Shown here: in pieces, positions 1 to 11,271 of the stretch | How the letters are laid out: each line of letters starts with the position of its first letter | How positions within the stretch are numbered: the stretch's first letter is position 1 | Origin: Zantedeschia hybrid cultivar | Lineage: Eukaryota > Streptophyta > Magnoliopsida > Alismatales > Araceae | Length of the DNA stretch: 64,000 nt | Direction of reading: 5' to 3' | Assembly (NCBI GenBank): GCA_030544215.1 | Contig: JARZZO010000001.1 | Location: 39,335,670 to 39,399,669 of the forward strand | Position numbers and translations under genes: made by a program | The notes under the pieces: model-generated | Told to the model about the DNA's origin: nothing | The model's database searches: none | What the model saw: only the letters and a program-made list of their open reading frames with translations

Positions 1-354
1 GTACTTGTTCTTTACTATTACCTGGTTCGGCTGTCTATAATCAATATACAGCCTCAACGAACCATCCTTCTTCCTAACGAACAAAATAGGAGCACCCTAC
101 GGAGAAGTGTTGGGACGGATAAAACCCTTATCTAGCAAATCCTGCAACTGCGCCTTCAACTCAGCGAGTTTGGCTGGAGCGATCCGATACGGGATCTTAG
201 ACAAGGGCGTCGTACCCAATGCAAGCTCAATAGTGAACTCAACCTCGTGCTGAGGAGGAAGGCCAGACAACTCTTCGGAAAACACATCAGGAAAATCACA
301 AACTATTGGTGTCCCCAAAGGACTGGAAACACTATCATCGCGAGCCACCACTGC
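1..354 (-). pseudogene. Chromovirus A1 reverse transcriptase, N-terminal part
   Basis: The minus strand encodes the entry to a Ty3/gypsy RT: an FPDVF...LSGLPP box, a VEFTIEL segment and the LLDKGFIRPNTSP motif just before the RT fingers. The reading continues as GAPILFVRKKDGSLRLYIDY after an in-frame TAG, where family members have Trp. The frame runs off the window, so the catalytic YVDD/FIDD box is not visible. It originally joined the protease segment at 2829, and the solo LTR 355-2828 now separates them. Confidence 0.85.
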
Positions 355-445
355 TGTAAGGACTGAGGTTTCGGGCTCAGTTTTCGGGTCGGTTTCGGGG
401 CGGATCCCCTGGTTTGGACCCTGAGGGGTCTTGAGAGTTTCTCCT

Positions 446-746
446 AAATGACGTCTACACTACACGACGCCTTTCAAACGGCGTCTTGCTAGGTGGATGC
501 CATTTAAGTCTGTTGCTGTTGTGCCACGTGGGCGGGTTTCGGGCCGCGAGAGTACGACCCTTGTCTTGTCGTCTGAACGGCATCCGTGATGGACGACGCC
601 ATTCAGACTGCGACCCTGCGATGTCAGTGTACGGTGCCGGTCTTGTCGTCTGAACGGCGTCGGCAACGAGCGACGCGTTTCAGAGGTTCTGTCAGTACGG
701 CCCGTCCTGTCATCTGATAGGCGTCTGTCTCGGACGACGCGTTTTA
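446..746 (+). repeat. Spaced-inverted-repeat array 1 of LTR 355-2828 (5 units)
   Basis: There are five units at 446-473, 475-506, 573-606, 650-683 and 713-746. Each has a left half ending in ACGTC/GCGTC/GCATC, a 10-nt spacer, and a right half starting GACGC or GATGC and continuing into an A/T-rich arm complementary to the left one. Spacers are TACACTACAC, TTGCTAGGTG, CGTGATGGAC, GGCAACGAGC and TGTCTCGGAC: constant length, different sequence. The array lies upstream of the CT-rich tract, in what should be U3. Confidence 0.85.
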
Positions 747-1301
747 CCCTGTTTCGGATTGACCCCACGAGCCTTCCTTTCTTTCCCTCATTCTCACCCT
801 CTCACTCTCTCTCCTCCCCCTCTCCGCCTCCTCCGACCCCTCTCTTCCCCTTTCCCTTCCTCTTCTTCCTCTTCCACCACTCCAACGCCTCTCTACCTCT
901 CACCACTACCACCACTTCCTTTGCGGCATTTCCTTCTCCGGGCGGCGGCCGACGTCCCGGCGCAGTGGCGACGTCCTTGGGGGTACCAGCGGCAGTCTGC
1001 GGTGCGGCGGTTCGGCGGCACGGAGCCAGGAGGAGTTCAAGTAACCGGTAAGGGGACGAACCTTGCATGAATTATAGTCGTTTCATCCGTAGTTTCCATG
1101 TGGAGTATGATGTGTTTGGGGTAGAATGAGCATGTTTAGGGGGTTTTTCATAGTGATATGGCCGTGGTTATGAATGTGGATTTATGAGTTTCGCATGGTA
1201 GTTCGATTGCCCCTCTTCCTCTTCTGTTTTTATGTGATTTTGGGGCATTTGGGGGTGAAAAGGGGACCCTCGAGTTGAACTACGGAACCAGATTTCTGGC
1301 G

Positions 1302-1765
1302 CTAAATGACGTCGTGCCTGGACGACGTCATTTAGAATGGCGACGGACCAGCACGACGCTATTTAGGCAGAAATCTCCCTGTCTGAGGTTCTGTCAGTCT
1401 GGGGTTCTGGAGCTAAATGACGTCTTGCCTGGACGACGCCATTTCGAATGGCGACGGGCCAGCACAACGCCATTTAGGTAGAAATCACCCCAATTGAGGT
1501 TCCTGTAAGTTTCGAGTTCTGTTGTGAATGGCGTCTGAGGACCGCGACGCCTTTTTAAAAGGCGGGTTCCCAGGACGACGCGTTTTAAGGGAATCAACCG
1601 TGGCCTGTCCCTGTTTTCGGTCGCTAACAGGCGACGAGGGATAGCGACGCGTTTTAAAAGGCGGCTACCTGTACCGACGCCTTTTAGGCCATATTCTGAG
1701 GCCGGGATTTCATGAACCAGTTTAGGATGCTTGAATGGCGTCGGCCTTGGGCGACGCGATTCAAG
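1302..1765 (+). repeat. Spaced-inverted-repeat array 2 of LTR 355-2828 (about 9 units)
   Basis: Units with the same geometry occur at about 1302-1335, 1335-1365, 1413-1446, 1446-1476, 1525-1556, 1556-1588, 1626-1657, 1654-1687 and 1730-1765. The clearest is CTAAATGACGTC, spacer GTGCCTGGAC, GACGTCATTTAG. Neighbouring units often share an AAA/TTT arm, so one unit's right half abuts the next unit's left half. The array lies downstream of the CT-rich tract and so may be transcribed. Confidence 0.85.
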
Positions 1766-2828
1766 ACAGAACCACAATAATCCATGCTAGTAAAATGTGT
1801 TTACACTGTTAAATAGTTGGTTAAATGCATGCTTTAAATACACTCGATGATGATGGATTCCTTGTGACCGGATCACACCGTGTTGTGTTTCGTGCAACCG
1901 TGGACTTCTTATTGTGCTGTGTTTTGTGTTACTGTGGACCTAGAGTGACAGTTGTAGCGCTTTATCACCCTGTGCTGGTGTGGGTGGAGCACAGTGCCGG
2001 TGGGGGTGTGGCGGGGTGACGCCTAGTGAGAGAGGGTCACCTGGTGGACCCCGGGATTAGCTAGTACCGGTGTGGGTGTGGTACCTTTGGAGTGTCACTC
2101 GTGCTGGGGGAAGGAGTAACCACCTGAGCCAGTTGGGCTGGAGTAGCCAGCGCGCTATCCGAGGGGTTACTGTTTGGTCTCAGCGGGTCGGTGTTTCCCA
2201 CTTTCGGTTGTGTGGTCGGTGTTTCCCACGTTCGGAGGCGTGGTTGACGTGTTTTGCCGAATCGCGAATTGTAGGCTCATTGATAGAATGATTCTAGAAA
2301 TATGCTTGTTACATTTCGAATGCATGTGGTTCGTATCGAGATTTAGGAGTAGTGTGTTACAGCTTTACTTGCCTTAATCACCTGTATCTTTGTTATTTCA
2401 CTTGTGGGTGTGTGAGTGGGAGGCAGGGGATCGGATGATCCCTACTGAGCCCAATTCTGGTGTGGCTCACTCCCTGCGGTTTCAGGTGTGGACCTCGTGG
2501 CGAGTGGCGGCGAGTGGTGTTCTCCTTGGTGTGTGGACCAGAAGCTATCTCAGTTCCGGGGTATGCCCCGATGTTGTTGTACCTTGTTTCTTCCTGTACT
2601 TATTTAGTTTCTTGGACTATGTAATTATTGTTGGACTGTGTACGGACATTATTAATTTACTTCCTGCGCACTGTAATTTCTTGTAGTCCGTATGGATGTA
2701 TTATTTAACCTTGTTTAACGCTTAGTCCTCCAGATGTGTATATAAGATCCGGGTGTGAGACCGTTGGATAATGATTCGACACCCATTTAGTGATCGGGTC
2801 TCCGATCATAGGGTGGCGGGTCGTTACA

Positions 2829-3286
2829 ACTACAGAGGCAAGGAAAGCCTCATAGCTACTAACAAGTAACTTCTGAGCCTTAAAAGCAGAAATGAGAATA
2901 CCACAAGAAGAGAGCCTAATACCTTGGGAGTAGAAGGTCGGAACACCCAGAATGGAGAAGCGCACCCTCTTCCTGTGGCAATCCACCTCAGCATAATAGG
3001 CCTCCAACTAGTCCATGCCCAAGATGACATTAAAGTCTCGAATGGCATGCACAACCAACTGGGCAGGTAGTTGATGACCCTCAATGACTAAGGGAACCTC
3101 ACTGAAACAGTTATAAGTCAATAGAAAATCTCCGGAAGGAACCTCAACCATTAGTCCACCAAAAATCTCATCAACGGGTGCAGAAAGAACATCTACGAAC
3201 TGCTCGAAAATAAAAGAATGCGAAGCACCCGAATCAATCAACATATGAGGGGAGTTCCTAAAGACAGAAAATATACCTTCCACCAA
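2829..3286 (-). pseudogene. Chromovirus A1 aspartic protease (retropepsin)
   Basis: The minus strand carries the catalytic DSGASHSFI motif near the start and a VILGMD segment typical of Ty3/gypsy retropepsins about 75 residues later. A TAG follows where families have Trp (GMD-W-L), after which the frame stays open as LEAYYAEVDC and onward. In an active element it would process the Gag-Pol polyprotein. It is cut at 2829 by the solo LTR, and its continuation is the RT segment below 354. Confidence 0.8.
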
Positions 3287-4403
3287 GTTAGACGCGCGAC
3301 CCTCCTTCCTGGTGATAGTGAGAACTTTCCCCTGGGTCCTCTGCTTCTTCTGGTCTCCAGGTCCATGCCCATGACCTCTGCGGGAAACTCCTCCCCAATT
3401 ATCCTGCTAGCCACAAGTATAGCACCTCCCTAAAAATGCGGGACACTGAGTCCCACCATGAGTACCGCTACAATGTTGACAAGTCACCGAAACCCTCTAC
3501 GCTGCCTCCTGCTGCGCGCTGGATGCCGACTAACTGCTGGGTCTGCTTGGGTCTACTGTTGCCGCTGCTGCCACTACTGCCTCGGAAGAACCTCCTGAAT
3601 CTAGAGCCGAGAGAAGACGATCTAGAACCAGACGAAGTAGCTGCTGCTGCTACGGTCTTCCCCTTGCCATATGCCGGTCCTTGAGTTGTCAATCCCCTCT
3701 CCCGGGCCATTTGGTCGTGCTGCGCCTCTACTGCTGTTGTACACTTCACTGCCGAAGCTAAGTCTGAACAATAGTGGGATGCCACTAGACTCCTCAAGTC
3801 AAATCTCAACCCATCAACAAACCTTTTGGTCCGTCGCTCCTCATCTTCTGAAATGAAGGACACAAATCTCCCTAACGAGACAAACTTCGTACTCGAGCAC
3901 TATCAAGCTCCCTTGGGTCAACTCCATAAACTCTCTTTCCTTGGCTTTCTAGATATGCCTAGGGAAGTACTGCCCGTTGAACTCCTTCACAAATGTCTCC
4001 TATGAAATCTCCCTGAGATTCTTATCTGCATATATCATGTTCTTCAAGGTGGTCCACCAATCATAGGCATCATCCTTCAACATGAAAATGGCCAACGGAG
4101 TCCTCTCAACCACCGCACAGTCTAGAGTATCAAAAGTCTTCTCTTTCTCCTTTAGCCAATGAGCTGCCTCATCAGGGTCAGGATGACCGGTGAAATGAGG
4201 CAGCCTTAGCTTCAGGAATCTCTCCAAAGCAGCCGAAGACCCTTCCGAACACTAGAACTCTCACTAGGATCTCGCGCCTGATATCTAGTCATTGTCTCCA
4301 TCATTGCTTCCACAAAGCGTTCCATATTCTGCCTACCGGCTTCAGACTCACTAAAAATATCTCCCTGATCACGAATAACGGGCACTCTCTTTCTAGGAGC
4401 CAT
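3287..4403 (-). pseudogene. Chromovirus A1 Gag with degraded zinc-knuckle region
   Basis: The start at 4403 opens MAPRKRVPVIRDQGDIF. After a frameshift near 4220 the next part has a retrotransposon Gag core (LRLPHFTGHPDPDEAAHWLK, then DDAYDWWTTLKN). A third block (3863-3468) has ERRTKRFVDGL, typical of the Gag C-terminal half, then a Ser/Gly/Arg-rich stretch. Remnants of Cys-rich zinc knuckles follow in another frame near 3440-3470. Gag would form the cytoplasmic particle. At least three frame changes and several stops make it non-functional. Confidence 0.75.
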
Positions 4404-4545
4404 CTAATTGGCTACAATCGCAAGAATTAAAAACTTCTAATTAGAGTCCAAAACCTAAACTATTGCCGTGCCTGTACGGGATAATGTATTCATTTGCTGA
4501 ATTACGATATTTAACTTAGTTATTCATCTATTTGTTAGATCGAAT

Positions 4546-4557
4546 GCTCTGATACCA
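4546..4557 (-). other. Primer-binding site of A1, initiator tRNA-Met type
   Basis: Read on the minus strand the site is TGGTATCAGAGC, the standard complement to the 3' end of plant initiator tRNA-Met. It lies two bases inside the LTR end at 4560. It fixes the orientation of A1 and shows that the LTR sense strand ends in GTCGTTACA. Confidence 0.9.
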
Positions 4558-4559
4558 AC

Positions 4560-5625
4560 TGTAACGACCTGCCACCTTATAATCAAAGATCCAATTACTA
4601 AATAGATACCGAATAATTAAAATTAGAAGCCAAACCAGGATCTCAAATAAGTCTGAAAAATAAATGATAAACTAACCAATCCACACAACATCGAATTGTA
4701 AAGAAGGTGTAGGAATTAAAAATTATTACAATTCGACTCGACTCAGCAAATAATTACATAATCCAACTGAAAGAAAGAATTATGTGTATAGGCCTGAAAG
4801 TGAAAGAACAACTACATCAGGGCATATTTCGGAACAGTAGTTGCTGGCGCGCAACCTGAGATGAAACTCCACCACGCTACGCCTGCCGAGAACCCTCACC
4901 TGAAACTACAGGGAATGAGTCACACTAGAATAGACTCAATAGGGATCCTTTGATCTCCACCTCCCACATACACGCACCTACAATCGCAACAACACAAGGA
5001 TATAGACAACATAAGCGTAAGTAAAGCAGTAAGTGAATTACACGTCCACCAAAAAGGAACACACAAGAAACTGCCAAGCCAACCGGTACTAACTATTATC
5101 CCAAGGTGCACCAGGTGACCCTCGCCTACTAGGCGTCACCTTGTCACTTCCACACCGACACTGCGTCACTCCTATATCGACACAGGATGTCAAGCACTAA
5201 CAACTGTCACTCTAGGTCTACGATCGCATAAACACAACACAATGCGATTCCGATCACATGAAAATCCCTGCCCCCAATGTATGATTTCAAGTATGCATTT
5301 AACAGGGTTGTTTAACAATATACAAGAATTTAATTGACATTTTGCATAATAGTCACACATGCTAAATGCAGGAAAATAAGGGGTTCTGGCTTGAATTGCG
5401 TCGCCTGAGCTCGACGCCATTCAAAGCCCTAAAATTGGTTCCCACAGAAACTGGTCTCAGGACATGAGAGATCTGGGCCTAAATTGCGTCGCCTATGGTT
5501 GTCACTATTTAAATGGCGTCCCTTGAGTTCGACGCCATTCAGATGAGGGATATGGGCCTAAATTGCATTGCCTATAGTCGACACCATTTTAAATGGCGTC
5601 ACTTGAGCTCGACGCCATTTAGCGC
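4560..5625 (-). mobile_element. Partial 5' LTR of A1
   Basis: On the plus strand the LTR begins TGTAACGACC beside the primer-binding site and runs through the conserved GGGATCC...CACTCCCACACC blocks shared with the other A LTRs. About five spaced-inverted-repeat units sit at 5394-5625, for example GCGTC, spacer GCCTGAGCTC, GACGCC. The LTR is lost after about 5625, at a unit boundary, and copia sequence begins. Complete copies here are 2.1-2.5 kb, so about half is missing. Confidence 0.8.
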
Positions 5626-5639
5626 CCAATATATTGCTA

Positions 5640-6574
5640 GCCAGGAATGACATGAAGTTAATCAAAATCACTCAAGAGTGGTTATCCTCTACATTCGAGA
5701 TGAAGGAGTTAGCTGAAGCTGATTATATACTGGGAGTAAAGATCCAAAAGGATCGATCTAAGAGACTTCTAAGTTTGTCTCAAAAGACTTACATTAAGAA
5801 AATCTTGGAGCGCTTCCGGATGCATAAAGGCAAGCCTGTGGACACTCCAATGGAGAGGGGCTCAGCGCTTAGCATTGATCAATATCCTAATAAAGAGGAA
5901 GAGAAAGACCGAATGAAGGATGTCTCTTATACCAATACAGTCGGTTGCCTCATGTATGCCATGATGTACACGTCCTGACATTTGCTTTGCAGTTGACATG
6001 ATTAGTAGATATCAAAGTAATCCTGGAACTGCGCATTGGCTAGTAGTGAAAAGGATTTTCAGATATCTGCGTGGTACTGAAAACCTCACTCTGTGCTATC
6101 ATGATGGGAGCCTTAGATTGACCGGATACTCAGATGCCAATGGATCATCTGATAGAGATGAGCGTTGCATTCGTACTTGGAGGAAGAGCTATTTCTTGGT
6201 GTAGCAAGAAGCAAGTATGTGTCTCTTTGTCTGCAATGGAGTCTGAGTACGTTGCTTGCACTGCTGCAGTTCAGGAAGCCATTTGGTTGAGGTGATTCTT
6301 AGTGAGCTTGGATGTCATAACACATGTAAGAGATGTTGTTGTGGTCTATTGCGATAATATGGCCGCGATAGCCTACACGAAGGACCCCAAGTATCACGGA
6401 AAGTCAAAGCATATTGACACTCGTTACAACCTTATCAGAAACGTCATTGCGCAAGAGTTGGTGGTCGTTAGGTATATCTCTACTAGTGAGATGCTTCCAG
6501 ATTCTTTCACCAAACCTCTTGTGAGAATTATGTTTCTCAAACATATTGGAGGTTTAGGACTGAAAAGGGTCTAG
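5640..6574 (+). pseudogene. Copia reverse transcriptase C-terminus and RNase H
   Basis: The frame contains the copia RT connection motif FEMKELAEADYILGVKI, then VGCLMYAMMYT, then ISRYQSNPGTAHWLVVKRI and LRGTENLTL. RNase H follows: GYSDANGS with the first catalytic Asp, MESEYVACT with the Glu, and CDNMAAIAYTKDP with the next Asp, ending in KHIDTRYNLIRN. Stops near 5976 and 5990 and frameshifts near 6165 and 6290 break it into at least three pieces. It would have copied the element RNA and removed the RNA strand. Confidence 0.9.
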
Positions 6575-6770
6575 TTGTTTTTGTACATGGATACTATTTT
6601 ATGCAATAAAAATATTAGTGCACTTATATTTGTGAATGTAAATGTGTTAGCCACCAGGTTTTGATCAGTCCACTCACATAGACGATCGTCATGTCGTTAT
6701 GAGGGCGAACATGATGAGATAGGCTCTGTAGACTTGACACTCAGTGAAAGTGCATATATTTTCTATGTTT

Positions 6771-7934
6771 AGTGGGAGCGTAATAAGAGTCGAAATTGCC
6801 TTAGTAGATGGCTAAGATGAGACTGATTGAAAACAGTCGGACATGGACTCTTTCATATAGCCTGTTGATAGCTAAATCTGATGAGAGCCATATAGGCAAC
6901 CTAAATGCGCTTAGTGGAGCGCAGGGTTATAGATTTATATGGTGTATGAGAGTAGCCATTCCTACTTTGAGCTCCATCATAGTATACTGATCATACTATA
7001 TGTGCTATCTTTTCAACCTTCAGAGGAGTGACTGAATGGATCGCTACTTCGTCACTGTGTGAAGTCTCTGCCTTTTTTATTATGCCCTTTAGGATTATAT
7101 ACCTTGTCATGATATTGACACTTGATGATGTTACTTTAGCATGTTTTTCAAAGACTATAATATATGCAGTCCAACGGAGTATGTCTAGGAAAGTAGTTAA
7201 GTTGAAGCAGATTAACATGTGTGGCATAGGAAAAATCGACTTGTATCACACTGATGTCGTTCTGACTCATTACCGGCTAGTGGTTATGATAGATGTGTCT
7301 AACCTAATTATGAGGACAGAAACACAGCTTTTGAGAGGTTAAGGTGGAGATCTCAGAGGGATCAAATCCCCTTAACTTGGTGTGAGCTTGTAGTTTGGGA
7401 TATGAGACGAGATTTGGATTTGCAGTGTTATGTTAGTACGGTGATGACTTAATATAACACTCCTCACTTACATATCCTTCTCGTTCGATTGCAAACGTCA
7501 TTTTCCTGTATAAAAGGTAGAATTATAAAAAGAGATACAATTGTGATATGTCAATGTCTCTAAATGTGATATGTTAAACATATTGGAGGATGTAGTGGAT
7601 ATACATCCACATTGGAGATCCTTTTTAAGATGGAAAAGGATTTGGAGGATAAGAGCCCCAATATGTGGGGACTCTTTAGGAGTCTCTTCCTATATATAAG
7701 AGAGCATATAGAGAGAAGATGTACCGAACATGAGCCCTCCTCCTCCTCCTCCTCTTCTCATTCAAAACTCCTCCCTCTCCCCTCTCTCTCTCTTTGAAAA
7801 ATCACCCAAGATTTTTGGGATTTGGCGTGTGGACTTCGCGAGCGACTCTAGTAGCCGCTCTGCTCCGACGAGAGGATGCTTCCACTCCATGCCGAAGCGA
7901 CGCGGTACACGCTAAGAAGGTAAATTATCCGACA
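6771..7934 (+). mobile_element. Probable 3' LTR of the copia fragment with TATA box
   Basis: A purine tract AGTGGGAGCG (6771-6780), about 200 bp after the RNase H stop, resembles a copia polypurine tract, so the LTR probably starts near 6780. A strong TATA box (CTATATATAAG, 7690-7700) is followed by a CT-rich leader at 7738-7795. A small perfect palindrome, TGTGGATGTATATCCACTACA on the complementary strand, surrounds 7591-7611; its start is an alternative LTR start. I cannot find the end with confidence; CCGACA at 7929-7934 is one choice. Confidence 0.45.
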
Positions 7935-8364
7935 ATTTTCATTGTATGATCATTAAAAAACTATGTAATATCTTTGAGATCTCTATAGCCTTACCTCCAT
8001 GCCCTATCATAAATTGTATCTTTTAATTCAATTTCACCTGAGATAAGTTTTAATCCATATGTTAATGACTAATCAACTCACAAAATAATGTGAAATTTAT
8101 AGTCTTTAATTCATATACTTATGCATATGTAGAGAAAAAAAAGGAATCCTACATAAGAGAGGGAGGGACGAGGGTCAGCTACTGACACTTGTTGTTAGCC
8201 ATGGCGTGGAGGAGAGAGAGAACATTGGGCCACCAGGATGGTAGTAAGACGCACATATGTATCTGTGCATGCGCACACGTCTACATGGTTTGCTATAGTG
8301 CATGCAATTAACGTTTCCATTTTACCCTCAATTTTTAAAAAAAAATAAAATTACAATACTTTTT
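7935..8364. other. AT-rich stretch without recognisable genes
   Basis: No coding frame with recognisable content, no tRNA and no clear repeat was seen here. It may be original host DNA next to the copia fragment. Confidence 0.5.
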
Positions 8365-8666
8365 AAAATATTTAATTATTCCTTTAAAATTATTTTCATT
8401 CTTTGAGATTTAATTTTCATCATTCAATCGTGGCCGATCATAAAACTCAATTATAGAATTCCAATTGGGTGAACACATAAAATATTTAAAAATTTATAAA
8501 GTAAAAAATTATTTCCACTAGCCTCGAGGGTTGTTATCATCCCTTGGAATTTTAGTGTTCATCATCAATTTGAGGGCACTAATAACTGCGATTGAGTGTT
8601 TCATGATCGGACGGCAAAAGTTAAATCCCAAAAAATGAGAATAATTCTAGAGGAATAAATATTTAG
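8365..8666. mobile_element. MITE or foldback element with long terminal inverted repeats
   Basis: The left arm from 8365 (AAATATTTA...TATTCCTTTAAAATTATT) is matched by the reverse complement of the right arm ending at 8666. Shared landmarks are CATTCTTTGAGATTTAA against CATTTTTTGGGATTTAA, GGCCGATCATAAAACTCAAT against GTCCGATCATGAAACACTCA, and GTGAACACATAAAA against ATGAACACTAAAA. Arms of roughly 120 bp flank a short centre near 8500-8540. No coding capacity is present. The superfamily cannot be assigned because no exact target-site duplication was found. Confidence 0.7.
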
Positions 8667-11271
8667 AAACAATATTTTCCCTTCCAACACGCCAATGAAA
8701 AATTGGCTGTGAAGGCACTTGGAAGTTTACAAGAGGACGTTTTCTTCTTTCGTTTTGTTCTCTAGTTACGTAGAAAAAAAGACACGTATAATTATAAATA
8801 CAAGGGGTTTTTTAAAAAGGGAGACTCAAGGAAATGAGAACTAATTAAATGTCATTTAAATCTCCTTAACTTTGAAAAAGTTAGGATTGCAAATGAGAAA
8901 AGGAGTAAATTAAATGAACAGTTGTAAGGGCGTAGGTAAAACACCCTCTTGGCTCTTCAACATATACACATCGAAAGAAGTGAAAAAATACATAGGCTCG
9001 TAATAAACCTTTCTCTCCATCTATAAAAGGAGAGCCTCGCTAACCTCTTTTTTTTACAAGCAAAAGCAACAAAGAGATAGAGTAAATGCTCAAAGGGATA
9101 GTAAATTTTGAGAGAGAGAGAGAGAGATCCCAAAGGTGTAGTAGATTAAAAAAAGTGGAATTAATTTTTTTAATAGAGAAAGGACGAAGGAATGAAGGAA
9201 GGAGATATCATCCATATTACAGGATTATCAAATGTACTTCTCTTCATCATAAAGCGAAGGTAGGATCCTTTTCTACATCACCTAAATATCTATGAATTAT
9301 ATTTGATTTCATTCAGTTCATGATTTTTTATTATATATAATGCTTAAAATAACAAAAAAGTATATATTTTAAGATTTTGCACTTATACTTTTGATTGATA
9401 TTGTTTAATACAAATTTGATGATCTAAATATTTTTGGTCTCTATCAATATGTACATATTTTATTATTTATAATTATATGACTATAAATTGACTATACCAT
9501 TTAGTATATATTTAACATCTTTTCAAAGTGGTTGAAATTACTTATTGGTTGAGAATATAATTAATTGATTAAATAAATAAATAAAAAATAACTTTACTAT
9601 ACATAGTGTAGCCATCTATTATACTCATATTATAAATTTTCATAGAATTTTATTAAACTCATAAAAGATGTCTATATCAGTTTTCTCTTACTTAATGCTT
9701 AATTATACCCTTCATGATAATTATATGATACAATGAAGAATATAAATTATAATTTGCAAGTTTATATATAAATTATAATTTGCAAGTTTATATATAAATA
9801 TAAATAAAGATATACATACACGCCCGTAATATACTAAAATTGATATACTTTAAAGAACAAATAAATCTCAAATTTATCTACTCTTTAAATTTAATAGTCA
9901 TTCACAAAAAAATAATTTCTTGTATAAATCTTGGAATATAACCCTTTTGATTCACAAGAATTTCTTGTACATGTTAATAAATGGTACTATCTTGATTCTT
10001 TTGTTTAGCATGCATAATCATTTATGCCTTTTAAAGGTCAATAACTTTTTCAATTCCAATGTAAATGACTCAATCTAGTCTCAAGAAGGAGCATCTTAAA
10101 AAGTACATATACCTACAACAGTTTAATGATCTCTTAGTAAAATGTCTCGCCAAAGGCTTCCCCTTACGAAGGCCTTTATAGAACATCTCGGAGTTTTTTT
10201 TATCTTGAGGTGTTGATAATTTTTTTTTAGGAGTTCTTCATCAAAGGATTCTATAATTGGCTAGTTTTATATGATGTGGCATTACACTTGTTATCTCGAT
10301 TAAGCTAGCTAAACTTTCTTGACTACTACTAGTTATTTTATTGTGGATAGTCAATTTGCCATATTTTCTTCTTCTCATTGACTTGAAATATATAATTCTT
10401 TCGATTGTCAAAATTATCTCTTCATTACTCGTTATAATTTCTTGAACCTTCTTGGATACCTATGTTAATATTGTTTTGAGAATTGTTCTTAAGATTTTTT
10501 CTAACTAACAGATGTATTATCTTGATCTTGAAATGTTATATGAATGAATTATTTATGTATATTGGAGAACTGCTGATCCTGCTAGGCTGGGCCTGACACA
10601 AGATGGGATTTAAGAGGAGAGTCATCCTAATTTCAATAATTTCAAATTGTTATCTTATTAACCAATAAGAATGTATACAAAGACCTCATTTAAAATAAAG
10701 AGATGTATCAACATGATATTGTTGATTTTGACATTTTCTTGTCAACTATGTTTTAATATATAAATGGTTTGACTAGTAATATCATGTCATTAAAATTTGG
10801 ATGTGACAGTACTACTGAAATTTTTTTACTGAACTGAAAAGAAGAAAACCCTCCTGCCAATGGATCAAATTTTCCCACTTCCCAAAGTCAGACTTTGAAT
10901 CACCTGAGCATCCCACTGAAACCCCGGAGGCCAATTTTAACGCCATTACACGAAAACCCGATTATCTGGTCCACGGAACATGATCCTTTTAGTCTCCATT
11001 CTTGTCCGTACAAGCTGATTGGCTCAAGAGTTACCTTAGAAACGCAAATTTCTTTCTGCAGATCCGAGAAAGATCTGGTCGGACCGTTTTGACTTATTTG
11101 CCGTCATTTATATGTATTTATTAGGAAGTAGGGTTGTCAAAATGGTAAAAACCTGTTAAGAGACTTATCTGGACTCGTTATTTTTTGGTCCCATCTACCT
11201 AAAAACGGTTTTAGATATATTATTCATAAATTTGTGACGAGATGTTTATGAATCTTGGATTTGAAATCAAG
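8667..11271. other. AT-rich non-coding stretch with minor landmarks
   Basis: No recognisable gene was found. A TATA-like CTATAAAAGG near 9020 lies upstream of a short unexplained frame (9086-9295), possibly a worn promoter. A 26-bp unit is repeated twice in tandem at 9744-9796. A frame at 10895-11092 encodes no family I know. GTAGGGTTGTCAAAATGG near 11127 resembles a hAT-type terminus, but no matching end was seen. Confidence 0.4.

Larger units (their letters stand above)
355..2828 (+). mobile_element. Solo LTR of the chromovirus A family, plus strand, inside A1
   Basis: The segment starts TGTAAGGACTGAGG and ends GGGTCGTTACA, the same termini as the other A-family LTRs here. It is flanked by ACTGC (350-354) and ACTAC (2829-2833), a 4-of-5 target-site duplication. 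No internal region or second LTR is present, so this is a solo LTR. It lies between the protease and RT of A1 in the opposite orientation. Inside are two spaced-inverted-repeat arrays on either side of a CT-rich tract (about 775-900) typical of a plant initiator region, and several CCGGTGTGGG-type minisatellite units around 1980-2080. At 2474 bp it is the longest complete A LTR in the window, mainly because its arrays have more units. Confidence 0.9.
1..5625 (-). mobile_element. Ty3/gypsy chromovirus-type element A1, partial, minus strand
   Basis: This LTR retrotransposon reads from right to left: partial 5' LTR (5625-4560), primer-binding site (4557-4546), gag (from 4403), protease (3286-2829), then a foreign solo LTR (355-2828), then the start of reverse transcriptase running off the window at base 1. 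Its LTR and pol resemble element A2 at the right end of the window, where a chromodomain-like tail is visible, so A1 is assigned to the same chromovirus family by inference. The coding frames carry several stops and frameshifts, so this is a dead copy. The outer half of its 5' LTR is missing where the copia fragment begins. Confidence 0.85.
5626..7934 (+). mobile_element. 5'-truncated Ty1/copia element fragment
   Basis: Only the last part of a copia pol, a short 3' untranslated region and a likely 3' LTR remain. Truncation falls just after where the RT YVDD box should be, abutting the broken A1 LTR. This suggests a deletion or illegitimate recombination rather than a clean insertion. No 5' LTR and no target-site duplication can be assigned, and the right limit is uncertain. 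Confidence 0.75.

Noticed and set aside
759..1070. Ser/Pro-rich frame after the first array of LTR 355-2828
   Set aside because: It is a CT-rich initiator-type tract in an LTR and is not conserved as a frame in the other LTR copies.
10895..11092. Short frame in AT-rich DNA as a possible host gene exon
   Set aside because: No domain, no convincing splice partners and no family recognised; left as non-coding.
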